From the IMG/VR virus record IMGVR_UViG_3300027413_000016, positions 1-39,905 of that record: a stretch of DNA of 39,905 nucleotides. The stretch is one strand, 5' to 3'. The notes beneath the pieces are model-generated. The model searched no databases, had not been told where the DNA came from, and was given only the letters and a program-made list of their open reading frames with translations. Below are positions 22,659 to 31,313 of this stretch, in pieces (within the stretch, counting starts at the first letter, position 1; each line of letters opens with the position of its first letter). This stretch comes from a virus. The position numbers were made by a program, and so were the translations under genes.

Positions 22659-23176
22659 TTATTATTTTTTAAAAATTTAGCAGGGTTTCCTGCCCATATT
22701 TCATTATCTGGGATATCTTTAGTTACTACTGCGCCCATACCAATTATAACATTGTTGCCTATTTTTAATTTTTGTCTAATTGTAGAATTTGCTCCTATAA
22801 AACAATTTTCTCCTATTTCAACTGAACCACATATTACACTTCCTGCTACAACTAAAGTGTTTTTTCCTATGGTAACATTATGACCCACATGAACTAAATT
22901 ATCTATTTTTACTCCATCTTTAATAATAGTATCATGCATGTTCCCTCTATCAATACAAACATGAGAACCAATTCTAACGTTATCTCCAATTACTACATTT
23001 CCAAAATGAGGAAAAAATACTAAATCCCCATTTTCATCAGGTTCAAAACCAAACCCATCATTTCCTAATACTGCAGATGGCTTAATTTCACAATTATCTC
23101 CTATTATGATTTTTGGGGGTAATATTTCTTTATCTTGTAAAGATTTTATAAATTCTAAGCGTTTTTTATTCCCCAT
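22655..23176 (-). CDS. Hexapeptide-repeat N-acyltransferase (LpxD/WbpD-like)
   Basis: 173 residues. Left-handed beta-helix repeats run from about 23 to 155. GFGFEPDENG and the NLVHVGHNVTIG block (catalytic His about 99) resemble LpxD; the WAGNPAK end is that of small sugar acetyltransferases. It lacks the LpxD N-terminal uridine-binding domain, so an N-acetyl/acyl transfer to an amino-sugar nucleotide, as in WbpD/WlbB, is more likely. One base from the oxidoreductase gene. Confidence 0.85.
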   Translation of the reverse strand: MGNKKRLEFIKSLQDKEILPPKIIIGDNCEIKPSAVLGNDGFGFEPDENGDLVFFPHFGNVVIGDNVRIGSHVCIDRGNMHDTIIKDGVKIDNLVHVGHNVTIGKNTLVVAGSVICGSVEIGENCFIGANSTIRQKLKIGNNVIIGMGAVVTKDIPDNEIWAGNPAKFLKNNK

Positions 23177-23177
23177 A

Positions 23178-24188
23178 CTACCTTTTGTTATATATTTTTT
23201 CTATTATTTCTACTACTTTTAATCCTTCTAAAACATTAGTAGTAGCAACATTTTGTCCTCTTAATGTTTCTACAACATTTTGAATAATGTAATGATGATT
23301 TGCAGCACTACCCTTATATTGTCCATAATCATTAGGTGGGTTTGATGGTGGCAGCGTAGGCATTTCATAATCTTTAATATTACAATATTCAATCTCATTC
23401 ATATACTGCCCACCAACTTTAACACTTCCTTTACTTCCAATAATAGTAATGCTACTTTCTAAATTACTATCCCATACTGCAGTTGAATAATTTAAACAAC
23501 CCATACCACCATTTTTGAAATCAAAAGAAACTATTCCTGAGTCCTCAAAATCTGTAGATTCTTGGTGAGTGAAATCATTGAATTTTCCTTGAATATTTTC
23601 TATATCTCCAAACAACCAATACATGATATCTATGAAATGGGAAAACTGAGTGAAAAGTGTACCACCATCTAAATCTTGGGTTCCTTTCCATCCTCCTTTT
23701 TTATAATATCTATCGTCTCTATTCCAATAACAATTTACTTGAGCCATAAAAATATCACCAATAATTTTTTTATCTACTATTTCTTTTAACCACATACTTG
23801 GTGGAGAATATCTATTTTGCATTACTGCAAAGACTTGTTTATGGTTTTGAAGTGCAGCATGTAATACTTTTTCAGATTCAGATATTTTTAAGCCTATGGG
23901 TTTTTCAATGATAACATGCTTATTATTTTCTAATGATTGTATTGCCTGTTTCGAATGTAAACCATTTGGAGTACAAATACAAACCACATCTATTTCTGGG
24001 TGGTTGATTAACATATCTTTTATGTTATTGTAAAAACTTACACCCTTAAAAGATTCTAATCCTAATTCGTTTTTATTTTTTACATCACAAAATGCTATTA
24101 ATTCACAATTTTTATTATTTAATACCATACTGCTGTGTCGTTTGCCTATATGACCAACACCTACAACTCCAAAATTTATTTTTTTCAT
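23178..24188 (-). CDS. Gfo/Idh/MocA oxidoreductase (WbpB/WlbA-like)
   Basis: 336 residues. Rossmann GVGHIG (10-15), EKPIG (95-99), and C-terminal alpha/beta domain (DLDGGTLFTQFSHFIDIMYWLFG) are family signatures; K96 of EKP is the usual catalytic lysine. WlbA-type members oxidise C3 of a UDP-sugar before amination and acetylation. Adjacent acyltransferase supports such a route, but no PLP aminotransferase was seen in the window. Confidence 0.9.
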   Translation of the reverse strand: MKKINFGVVGVGHIGKRHSSMVLNNKNCELIAFCDVKNKNELGLESFKGVSFYNNIKDMLINHPEIDVVCICTPNGLHSKQAIQSLENNKHVIIEKPIGLKISESEKVLHAALQNHKQVFAVMQNRYSPPSMWLKEIVDKKIIGDIFMAQVNCYWNRDDRYYKKGGWKGTQDLDGGTLFTQFSHFIDIMYWLFGDIENIQGKFNDFTHQESTDFEDSGIVSFDFKNGGMGCLNYSTAVWDSNLESSITIIGSKGSVKVGGQYMNEIEYCNIKDYEMPTLPPSNPPNDYGQYKGSAANHHYIIQNVVETLRGQNVATTNVLEGLKVVEIIEKIYNKR

Positions 24189-24943
24189 TTTAATTTATTT
24201 AATAAGGTTATTATTTCATCTGGGAGGATTTCTACTAAACTTTGTTCAGGAGGATAAAATCCTACAGGAGTGTGATAAAAATTATTTTGATTGGAATAAC
24301 ATATTTTTCTATCCTGGGAGATTTTATTAGCTCCATCTGTATGGAGACCTTTTTGGTTGTTTTCGAATTGAAATCTAGGTTCTATAGTAATTTGTTTTCT
24401 AATCCAATTGTCAATATGTTTGCTAGGCCAAGGTCCTTTTAATTTTTTTATATATTCAGTTTTAGTACACATAAATAACCCTGTTTTTGAATTACCATTA
24501 GATGGTAATTTATAAGTACTAGTATCACCAGTATTTACATTATAAAATAACCCTTTTTTAACATCAACCCAATTATTTCCTTCTAGTATTTTTTGATGGG
24601 AGATTTCTAAACGATTAGGAGGTGAATAATTATCTGATGCAGCTAAAATAAAAGAATTTCCTAATGCTACCTCAGATATTAAAACCCATTTTTGAGATAA
24701 AGGAACCCAATCTTGTAAAGTTATATATTTTATATCTACACAACCTGCTTTTTTTAACCTTGGATAATAAGAAAACAACGTTTCTTTTCCCATCATGTTT
24801 GGAGTTTGTTCTTCACAAACTATTAGTTCCCAAGTATATTGGGTTTCTTGCCTACATAAGCTTTCTAATTGAAGCCAAATTATATCTTTATTTTCCCAAG
24901 TAGGAAGAGCTACAGTAATATCTATTTTATTTTCTAACTCCAT
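24185..24943 (-). CDS. GT-A glycosyltransferase
   Basis: 252 residues from the ATG at 24943; an ATG 42 bases upstream would give 59 bases of overlap with the methyltransferase. ITVALPTWENKDIIWLQLESL and WELIVCEEQ fit a GT-A/GT2 N-terminus; ILAASDNYSPPNR supplies the acidic metal site region (an SDN rather than DxD). Ends in ATGA overlap with the oxidoreductase gene. Confidence 0.75.
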   Translation of the reverse strand: MELENKIDITVALPTWENKDIIWLQLESLCRQETQYTWELIVCEEQTPNMMGKETLFSYYPRLKKAGCVDIKYITLQDWVPLSQKWVLISEVALGNSFILAASDNYSPPNRLEISHQKILEGNNWVDVKKGLFYNVNTGDTSTYKLPSNGNSKTGLFMCTKTEYIKKLKGPWPSKHIDNWIRKQITIEPRFQFENNQKGLHTDGANKISQDRKICYSNQNNFYHTPVGFYPPEQSLVEILPDEIITLLNKLK

Positions 24944-25514
24944 GACAAAGATAAATTTTAGAGGTTCCAGAGATTTTAATCTCATGTACTAAATTAATTT
25001 CTAGTAAATCTTTATATCTATCTACAATTTCATTAAAAGATTTATAATGTCTAACATGCCCCCTTGAGTCGTAGTTTGGTACACTAAATAATATATTATC
25101 GTTGGTTTGTAACTTACCTAAAATTTCCCTATCAAAGCTTATATGTTCTAAAAACTCAAAAGATGTGTAGAAATTATGTTTTTTATCTATTTTAATTTCA
25201 TTTAAATTTTGTACTTTAAAAGACATATTTTTTACATTTTTATTTCTTTTTATCGCTTGTTCTATAGCAACTACAGAAAAATCATAACCCGTATATGAAA
25301 CGTCATCCCCATTTTTAAATAATGACGCAAAATGCCCTGGACCGCAACCCAAGTCAATTATGTTTTTTATACCCTTTTCAATTATATAATCGTATGAATA
25401 TTTCCAAGTAGGATAGTAAGACTTTATTTCTTTAGCCTCTTTTAGGTAAAGTTTTTCAAATCCACCTTTTTCGTAAACACTATCATAAAATTCTTTATTT
25501 AATTCTTCACCCAT
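24927..25514 (-). CDS. SAM-dependent methyltransferase (class I)
   Basis: 195 residues. IIDLGCGPGHFA (52-63) is SAM motif I; YTGYDFS is the acidic loop and FEFLEHI motif IV-like. The N-terminal FYDSVYEKGG and glycan-island context suggest methylation of a sugar or glycan end, with other small molecules possible. It overlaps the glycosyltransferase by 17 bases. Confidence 0.87.
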   Translation of the reverse strand: MGEELNKEFYDSVYEKGGFEKLYLKEAKEIKSYYPTWKYSYDYIIEKGIKNIIDLGCGPGHFASLFKNGDDVSYTGYDFSVVAIEQAIKRNKNVKNMSFKVQNLNEIKIDKKHNFYTSFEFLEHISFDREILGKLQTNDNILFSVPNYDSRGHVRHYKSFNEIVDRYKDLLEINLVHEIKISGTSKIYLCHGVRK

Positions 25515-25525
25515 TTTTTTCTATT

Positions 25526-26158
25526 TTATATTTTCTTTTTTTCAATGTTTTGGTATCTTTCATTTTGCATTTCCTGCCTGTCGATTGTTTTATTATGTGT
25601 AATACTCCATTCTTCTGATAAAGGTAAAGTAATATATGTTTTATAACCCGAAATCATCCCATGTACTTGGTGCCCTGTCCATTTAATAGAGGAATCATTT
25701 TTATATATTCTTTTTTGTGAGTCTGGCCAATTTACCCATCCTTTTTCATTTACACCCCATCCCCATTTTTGAATATGTTCCTGGGTTAGTCCTGCTACTA
25801 AATTCTTCCTAGGAGTAATAAATACATCAGCGGAATTAGATTCTAATACTGCTTTTAAATTTTCAACTAAAAACTTTTCTGGAATTTCATCTGCATCTAG
25901 TTGGAAAATATAATCCCCCTTACATTTGCTATTAAGATAATTTTTATTTTCTAAAAAATTTTGTTTAAAATCAAAAGGGTAAGAGGTACAATCACTTTTG
26001 TATTTTTCAAGTATTTGTTTTACTTCATTAGTTACTCTATTTTGATCATAAACAATAACTATTTCATCTTCACTTTCAATAATATCTTTTAAATAAGTAA
26101 TAAGATTTTCTAATTCCTTATCTTCATTACAAACAGTTAAACCGTAACTTATTTTCAT
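25526..26158 (-). CDS. Family 2 glycosyltransferase
   Basis: 210 residues from the ATG at 26158; the longer frame starts with TTG inside the upstream gene. ISYGLTVCNEDKELENLI, IVIVYDQN and DYIFQLDADEIPE (DAD at 88-90) show a GT-A glycosyltransferase. The C-terminal GHQVHGMISGY resembles WaaE/KdtX-like relatives. The acceptor is unknown. Confidence 0.85.
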   Translation of the reverse strand: MKISYGLTVCNEDKELENLITYLKDIIESEDEIVIVYDQNRVTNEVKQILEKYKSDCTSYPFDFKQNFLENKNYLNSKCKGDYIFQLDADEIPEKFLVENLKAVLESNSADVFITPRKNLVAGLTQEHIQKWGWGVNEKGWVNWPDSQKRIYKNDSSIKWTGHQVHGMISGYKTYITLPLSEEWSITHNKTIDRQEMQNERYQNIEKKKI

Positions 26159-26177
26159 ATTTTGTATTTTTTTATTT

Positions 26178-26639
26178 TTAACTAGGTAATACCCCAATAT
26201 ACGAAAGAGCTTCCATAAAATCACGTTCCTCAAATTGTTTCATTGTAGTCATGTCCATTCTATATTCATAATATTCTCCTTTTTTTCCCTTAATAGGAAA
26301 TTTTTCTTTTTCTTCTTCTGGTATTTTTACTGCTAAAACAGAAGCCCATTTCCAATTATCTGTGGTTGACCCATTTGCAAATACCATTCCTTGTTCTAAT
26401 AAATTTACTGTTGTAGGGAACCATACTTGACCATTTTTATCAGTAAATTGTAAGTCTTTATATAATTCAGGTAGAGTTTCTAACTGTTCATCATATAATT
26501 CTTCACCTTCACGTAATAAAGTGTTTGATTGAAAACCACAACCATAACAATAGTGGTTTTTTATATCTTGATTTACTTCTGTGATGTAACATGCATCAGA
26601 TCCACATCTATCACATATTCCTAATTTATCTGATTCCAT
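26178..26639 (-). CDS. Zinc-ribbon protein in glycan island
   Basis: 153 residues. CDRCGSDAC and CYGCG (C9/C12, C31/C34) form an N-terminal zinc ribbon. The rest has no recognised motif. It sits inside the sugar cluster, though it looks like a conserved phage protein rather than a glycan enzyme. A promoter-like TATATTG near its 3' end was considered and rejected. Confidence 0.65.
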   Translation of the reverse strand: MESDKLGICDRCGSDACYITEVNQDIKNHYCYGCGFQSNTLLREGEELYDEQLETLPELYKDLQFTDKNGQVWFPTTVNLLEQGMVFANGSTTDNWKWASVLAVKIPEEEKEKFPIKGKKGEYYEYRMDMTTMKQFEERDFMEALSYIGVLPS

Positions 26640-26640
26640 T

Positions 26641-27906
26641 TTATGTTTTTTGTAGTTTAGGTAATTTTAATTTAATATGTTGGGGCATATTTCCAGTTTT
26701 TTCTTCTAAAATACTACCCAATTTTTCTTTCATATTTGTATAACTAAAATTTTCTTTAACAAAATTTCCTTGTTTTTTACTTTTAATACTCCAGTCTTTA
26801 TAATTTAAATATATTGTTTTGAAAGCATTATTTAAGGCAACTACATCTATGTCAAACCATTGAGATTCTTTAACTAACCATTTATTAGCTGCACTTGGAT
26901 GTACATTGTGTAATTTCCCTTGAATTAAATAACTCATATCTGGTTTAAGAAAATCAACATGACCTGACCAACCTGAAGCTATTATTGGTTTTTTAGTTTG
27001 TGTAAATTCAAGTAATGGTCTACCAAATCCTTCTCCTTTAGTAGCACTTACCATACATTTTACTTGAGGGTGATTATATAATTGGTTCATTTCCTCATCA
27101 GTAAGGTCTCCATGAATTAGATAGATTTTAGGTAGTTTTCCTTTTATTTGAGCTTTAATATTATTTATCTTTTTTAGTATTTGTTGTCTACTAGAATAAG
27201 AAGCACTTCCAGCACTTGTTTTTAAAATTAAAGCTGGTTGTTTTTGTTTATTTTTAAAAGTTTCTAGAAAAGTTTTTATCATTACTCCTATATTCTTTCT
27301 ATCATGACCATAATCTCCTTGAATCCACATTCCAGTAAATAAGAAACAAAATTGTTCTTTAATCTCAGGTAAGTCTAATTTTTCTGTTGTTTTTTTATAA
27401 ACATTTTCATTAAAACCTTCAAATAAAACCTCCATTGGTAGGTTTGGATTTACTGTAATAGAACGTTTTTGACCTGTTCTATTATCCTGTTGTTCCCATT
27501 TACTAGCTTTAAGAACTCCAAGTGTATGTTTAGATGAGCCTAATATTAAATTCATTTTATTACATCCTTCTAACCAATCCGCAGGTGCTAAATTAGATTC
27601 AATTCCTGCTGTAATGCCAATATTAAATTTTCCTTGGGGCATGAATTCATTAGGTATTGTTATTTGCACCCAAATATCAGGTTGTGGTAATTGTCCTGTT
27701 TCAGGGGTTATTAAAAGAGGATTTAAAAAACCCCACTCTTCTTCATGGTCATCTATAAAACCCCAAGGTGTATCTCCCCATCTTTGAGGTAATACTCTCA
27801 CATCATATTTTCCTAATTCATAAAATGCTTTAACTACATCTCTACCTCTTGCTCCATAACCCGAATATGTGTCCACAGGACAACTTACTATAACTGTTTT
27901 TTTCAT
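26641..27906 (-). CDS. GT4-type (GT-B fold) glycosyltransferase
   Basis: 421 residues. N-terminal Rossmann start VIVSCPVDTYSGYGARGRDV; C-terminal EX7E signature at E292-E300 (GEGFGRPLLE), preceded by a strand that ends in MVSATK. Retaining transfer from a nucleotide sugar. Two bases from the next glycosyltransferase, which has the same fold, so the two probably add successive sugars. Confidence 0.87.
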   Translation of the reverse strand: MKKTVIVSCPVDTYSGYGARGRDVVKAFYELGKYDVRVLPQRWGDTPWGFIDDHEEEWGFLNPLLITPETGQLPQPDIWVQITIPNEFMPQGKFNIGITAGIESNLAPADWLEGCNKMNLILGSSKHTLGVLKASKWEQQDNRTGQKRSITVNPNLPMEVLFEGFNENVYKKTTEKLDLPEIKEQFCFLFTGMWIQGDYGHDRKNIGVMIKTFLETFKNKQKQPALILKTSAGSASYSSRQQILKKINNIKAQIKGKLPKIYLIHGDLTDEEMNQLYNHPQVKCMVSATKGEGFGRPLLEFTQTKKPIIASGWSGHVDFLKPDMSYLIQGKLHNVHPSAANKWLVKESQWFDIDVVALNNAFKTIYLNYKDWSIKSKKQGNFVKENFSYTNMKEKLGSILEEKTGNMPQHIKLKLPKLQKT

Positions 27907-27907
27907 A

Positions 27908-29365
27908 TTAATATATTAAATTGTGTGTTTGAGTTCTTAAAATATCTGCTTCGTCTGTGTCTATTACTTCAAAGACTTCCCTTGGCTCCCAAGTATTAAA
28001 TAGTTTATTTGTAACATCAATAAATCTTTTACCTTGATGTTCAGCTGTAAATCCTGCTTCATCACTAATTGCCCATTCTCTACCTTTAAGCCCAATTTCC
28101 TTTCTTTTTTCTTTACCTAAATCATATACTTCTCTTATTCTATCAGCTGCATCTTCAGGTTTACATCTATCATCCCAAATATATGGAGTTTGAGGTGATC
28201 CTTGGATTGATCTAGAAGTTGGGTAAACTGGAAATGCCCATTCACCATGGTTTTTATATTTCCCAGTATTATTAGAAGGTACTTCAGGAGAAGGGGTAAA
28301 CCATTTCCTTTTATCATCTGCAAACCTCATTTGGTCTTGCATACCTCCTGTTGAATTGGCTATAATAGGGTTACCTGATAATATTCCTTCTGTTAAGGTT
28401 AATCCCCATCCTTCATTTGATGTTAAAAGTATTTGGCAATCTGTTATATTGTATAAATGTCTTAATTGATTTATTTCCCATCTTTTTTCGTCAAATATAA
28501 CAGCTTTAGGGTATTTACCATCTCCAAATAATAATTCAGCTACAGCTCTTAAATCAGTCCCAGCATCAGTTACTAATTCAGTATGTAATAAAAACCTACA
28601 CTTATCAGCTTTTTCTTGTGGTAAACCATCTAAAAACATTCTAAATGCCCACAATGTATCTGGGATTTGTTTTCTTCTAATATTCCTAGAGTTAAAAAAT
28701 AAACAAAAGTCTATTTCATCATTTCCAAAGAAATGTTTTTTCATATTTTCTAAATCCTTATTTTCTTCTTTATTATATTCAGATGCAGGTTTGTAATTTG
28801 TATGATCTAAACCGTGTGGAAGGTATTCTATAATTTTATCTACTGCCTTATCTCCTAATACAATATTATTAATATTTACTGTTTGTTTTGAAATTCCCAT
28901 TAGTAAATCACAAGACTCATAAAATTCTTTATTATATAGAGGGGCTGGATAATCATCCCAAATGTTTAAATATATAATTGGAATGTTTTTTCTAATTTCA
29001 TTTTCAATAGCAAATAACCAAGCAAAATATCTAGGATCTGTAAATAACATTATAGCATCTGGCTTTTCATGTTTTATTAACTGTCTGACTAATGTAGAAT
29101 CGCTATATCCATGTACTGGGTATAATATTACACTTGGATCTTCTACTCCAGTTTCTTCAGATAATTGTTTATCTAATGATAGTTTTTTTCCTTTATCTGG
29201 GTGGTTAATGGCTCCTGCAATTTGAACCCAATTATAATGTTGGCAGGTTTTTTTAACAATTTGTTGAGCTATTGTTGCTACTCCTGAGTGTACTCTAATA
29301 TCATCACATATTAGTAGTATTTTTTTCCTATCTTCTTTAGGAAGGTACTTATAATCTTTATTCAT
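27908..29365 (-). CDS. GT4-type (GT-B fold) glycosyltransferase
   Basis: 485 residues. LLICDDIRVHSGVATIAQQIV begins the N-terminal domain; the EX7E signature is E318-E326 (NEGWGLTLTEG), followed by SGNPIIANSTGG. Retaining GT-B enzyme. First gene of the island in transcription order, one base downstream of the RHH gene. Confidence 0.88.
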   Translation of the reverse strand: MNKDYKYLPKEDRKKILLICDDIRVHSGVATIAQQIVKKTCQHYNWVQIAGAINHPDKGKKLSLDKQLSEETGVEDPSVILYPVHGYSDSTLVRQLIKHEKPDAIMLFTDPRYFAWLFAIENEIRKNIPIIYLNIWDDYPAPLYNKEFYESCDLLMGISKQTVNINNIVLGDKAVDKIIEYLPHGLDHTNYKPASEYNKEENKDLENMKKHFFGNDEIDFCLFFNSRNIRRKQIPDTLWAFRMFLDGLPQEKADKCRFLLHTELVTDAGTDLRAVAELLFGDGKYPKAVIFDEKRWEINQLRHLYNITDCQILLTSNEGWGLTLTEGILSGNPIIANSTGGMQDQMRFADDKRKWFTPSPEVPSNNTGKYKNHGEWAFPVYPTSRSIQGSPQTPYIWDDRCKPEDAADRIREVYDLGKEKRKEIGLKGREWAISDEAGFTAEHQGKRFIDVTNKLFNTWEPREVFEVIDTDEADILRTQTHNLIY

Positions 29366-29366
29366 T

Positions 29367-29555
29367 TTATAATTCTAAGTTGGTTTGATTACTAATCGTT
29401 TTTCTAAAATCTTCATCTGTAAGATACAAATAAATGGCGCGGTCGGCAAGTTTCTGGAAGGAAAATTTACGTTTTACGCACTCTATTTTAAAATCTTGAA
29501 ATAAATCACTTTGGATTTTAACACTGGTTAGTGTTTTGTCTTTTTTATTACTCAT
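29367..29555 (-). CDS. Ribbon-helix-helix type protein
   Basis: 62 residues: strand TLTSVKIQS then helices DLFQDFKIECVKRK and SFQKLADRAIYLYL, the beta-alpha-alpha layout of Arc/MetJ/CopG regulators. It precedes the glycan genes and follows a 47-base gap, so it may regulate them or itself. No clear operator was found. Confidence 0.65.
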   Translation of the reverse strand: MSNKKDKTLTSVKIQSDLFQDFKIECVKRKFSFQKLADRAIYLYLTDEDFRKTISNQTNLEL

Positions 29556-29602
29556 AATCTTTAATTTAATATAACTTTTTCATACAATACATATATACAA
29601 CT

Positions 29603-30550
29603 TTAGAAAGATGCACCTAACCCGCATAACTGTTTATCTTCTTTGTAGGGACAAAATGTGCAATTCCATTTTGATGGGTTAGGATACATTGTCTTTGTTG
29701 TATGTTTATTTTCTATAAAGCATTCGCTCATAAATTCTTCTATTGCTTTAGTTGCCCTACTTGTTTTTATCTTACCTGAAGGTGGAGAATACATTTGAAA
29801 TCGTTTCTGTGGGAAATCTCCTTCTTCGTATACTTTCCTTCTGGTAATGAAGAACTCAATATCAATATTTTCTATTGGGACTCCAAATTGCTCTGCAAAA
29901 TATTTTTTATATAGTATAAGTTGGAATTGTTTATCTTCATCGTCTTTGACATATTTTAATTTCCAACCATTGGTAGATGTTTTAATATCTATTATTTTAA
30001 ATTTATCTAGTTTTTCATTATACATTACAATATCTAGATAACCCATGAATAAAACATTAGGATTATATTTCATAGGAGGCATTAATATAGGTGTTTCTAT
30101 CCCTACTAAATGCCAACCTCGTTTTGAGAAATATTTACCCCTGTGTTTTTTTAAGTAATTTAGTATTTCAACTCCATCTTGATAGAATTCACTTAATTCA
30201 CCTGCACTGGAAAAATGTTGGTTTTTATTCTTTTTATATTCATCTTGATAATGGGCCCTAAGTTGGTCTTTAAGCATTTCATTGATATCTTCTCTATCAG
30301 CTGCTGCTGCACTTGTTTCATACATCGTTTGAATGTAATGTTGAAATGCTTCATGTAATGCTTTCCCAAATACTGTGTGGATACTTGGTTTATACATTTT
30401 ATGGCCATCTCTATATTGTAGTGCCCATTGTTTAGGACATTTCTTCCACATTGTATATTGTGAATATGAAATGTTTTTTTGATAACCATAGTTCATCTCC
30501 CTTTTAGGAGTTTTTTGGATTTCCTTTACTATTGCAGGTATCTTAGCCAT
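29603..30550 (-). CDS. PD-(D/E)XK nuclease, Cas4/AddB-like, with Fe-S cysteines
   Basis: 315 residues. Order of motifs: C38 (KKCPKQW), H66 (GKALHEAF), D173 (MGYLDIV), DIK at 188-190 (IIDIKTS), Q208/Y214 (DKQFQLILYK) and C297, C300, C309. One N-terminal and three C-terminal Cys match the 4Fe-4S cluster of Cas4 and AddB nucleases. It is a likely ssDNA exonuclease for recombination or end processing. One base from the DUF1599 gene; not near any CRISPR array. Confidence 0.85.
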   Translation of the reverse strand: MAKIPAIVKEIQKTPKREMNYGYQKNISYSQYTMWKKCPKQWALQYRDGHKMYKPSIHTVFGKALHEAFQHYIQTMYETSAAAADREDINEMLKDQLRAHYQDEYKKNKNQHFSSAGELSEFYQDGVEILNYLKKHRGKYFSKRGWHLVGIETPILMPPMKYNPNVLFMGYLDIVMYNEKLDKFKIIDIKTSTNGWKLKYVKDDEDKQFQLILYKKYFAEQFGVPIENIDIEFFITRRKVYEEGDFPQKRFQMYSPPSGKIKTSRATKAIEEFMSECFIENKHTTKTMYPNPSKWNCTFCPYKEDKQLCGLGASF

Positions 30551-30928
30551 TTATTTTTTCCACTTATCACGTCCTACTAACATACCAATTATACCATAAT
30601 TAGCTACATCTATAAACGTGTCTTCCATTCCTTCACCTTTAACAAAACTTCTACCATTAGTAAGTAAATTTCTTAATCTAGATATCTTGTCTGTTAATCT
30701 AATTGCTAAACCTGTTAGTGAAAACTTCTTATCATTTTCATTGGTTAAATCTCCTCCTAATGAAATGTTTTGTAAACCATAATCCATATGCTTCGCTGCA
30801 AACATTGCATACATTTCATCTTGAATATCTTTAAATTCTTTAGATAATTCAGGGTATTCTTCTTCAAAAATAGTAATTGTTTGATTTATCTCATCTTCGA
30901 TAATTTCTTTTATCTTTTCTGCTTCCAT
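30551..30928 (-). CDS. DUF1599 (nucleotide modification associated) protein
   Basis: 125 residues from the ATG at 30928; the longer frame starts with TTG. KHMDYGLQNI, a GLAIRLTDKISRLRNLL helix and DTFIDVANYGIIGM are hallmarks of DUF1599/Nmad1, a helical domain linked by comparative genomics to modified nucleotides in phages. No direct biochemical role is known to me. Start is 2 bases before the upstream stop. Confidence 0.8.
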   Translation of the reverse strand: MEAEKIKEIIEDEINQTITIFEEEYPELSKEFKDIQDEMYAMFAAKHMDYGLQNISLGGDLTNENDKKFSLTGLAIRLTDKISRLRNLLTNGRSFVKGEGMEDTFIDVANYGIIGMLVGRDKWKK

Positions 30929-30930
30929 AA

Positions 30931-31158
30931 TTAAAAAGGTAGTGGGTGTTCGCCCCAATATTTATTTAATGTTTCTAATCTATCATCTGCATCAGTTAAT
31001 AATGTTAGTGCTTCTGTAGCATCTTTCATAAAATCATTTACTGTGTGATCACCAATTCCTACTGCTTGGTTTTCTAATAAATCTAATGCCATTATGGCTT
31101 TTGCTTTATCTGCATTTGCTTGTGCAGTTAATGCTTCTATAACTTTACTTTTTTTCAT
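30931..31158 (-). CDS. Small helical protein with an SSB-like C-terminal tail
   Basis: 75 residues: Ala-rich helices, then a tail ending EHPLPF. Like the 81-residue gene at 2324-2569 it ends in acidic-PLPF, resembling SSB C-termini. Neighbouring genes encode a nuclease and clamp-loader parts, fitting a replisome adaptor. ATGA overlap with the 52-residue gene. Confidence 0.65.
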   Translation of the reverse strand: MKKSKVIEALTAQANADKAKAIMALDLLENQAVGIGDHTVNDFMKDATEALTLLTDADDRLETLNKYWGEHPLPF

Positions 31159-31313
31159 GTCTTCATTACGTTTTGATATGCCTGTTCATATAAATCTTCT
31201 CGTTTAAGAGAAGGGTAGGCATTTTTTAAATAGTAAATTTCTTTAAACATTTGTTGTCTTTTACCATGCTCTTCTGCACTGTATAAAAGTTCTTCAAGCC
31301 TACCCTCGTTCAT
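31155..31313 (-). CDS. Hypothetical 52-residue helical protein
   Basis: Frame starting MNEGRLEELLYSAEEHGKRQ and ending YEQAYQNVMKT. Adjacent to the secreted protein stop (31314) and ATGA-overlapping with the next gene. Unknown. Confidence 0.55.
   Translation of the reverse strand: MNEGRLEELLYSAEEHGKRQQMFKEIYYLKNAYPSLKREDLYEQAYQNVMKT

Noticed and set aside
26198-26225. TATATTG-like promoter inside the zinc-ribbon gene end
   Set aside because: The -33 position has no TTTGG or near match at the fixed distance; the bases encode the conserved-looking ALSYIG peptide.
22020-29365. Bacillithiol-type cofactor pathway (GT4 plus PIG-L deacetylase, as BshA/BshB)
   Set aside because: No BshC-like ligase is present and the other neighbours (oxidoreductase, acyltransferase, several GTs) point to glycan synthesis.
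29556-29602. Promoter for the RHH/glycan genes
   Set aside because: A TATATTAA block is present but no -33 element occurs at the right distance; the gap holds nothing else I can support.
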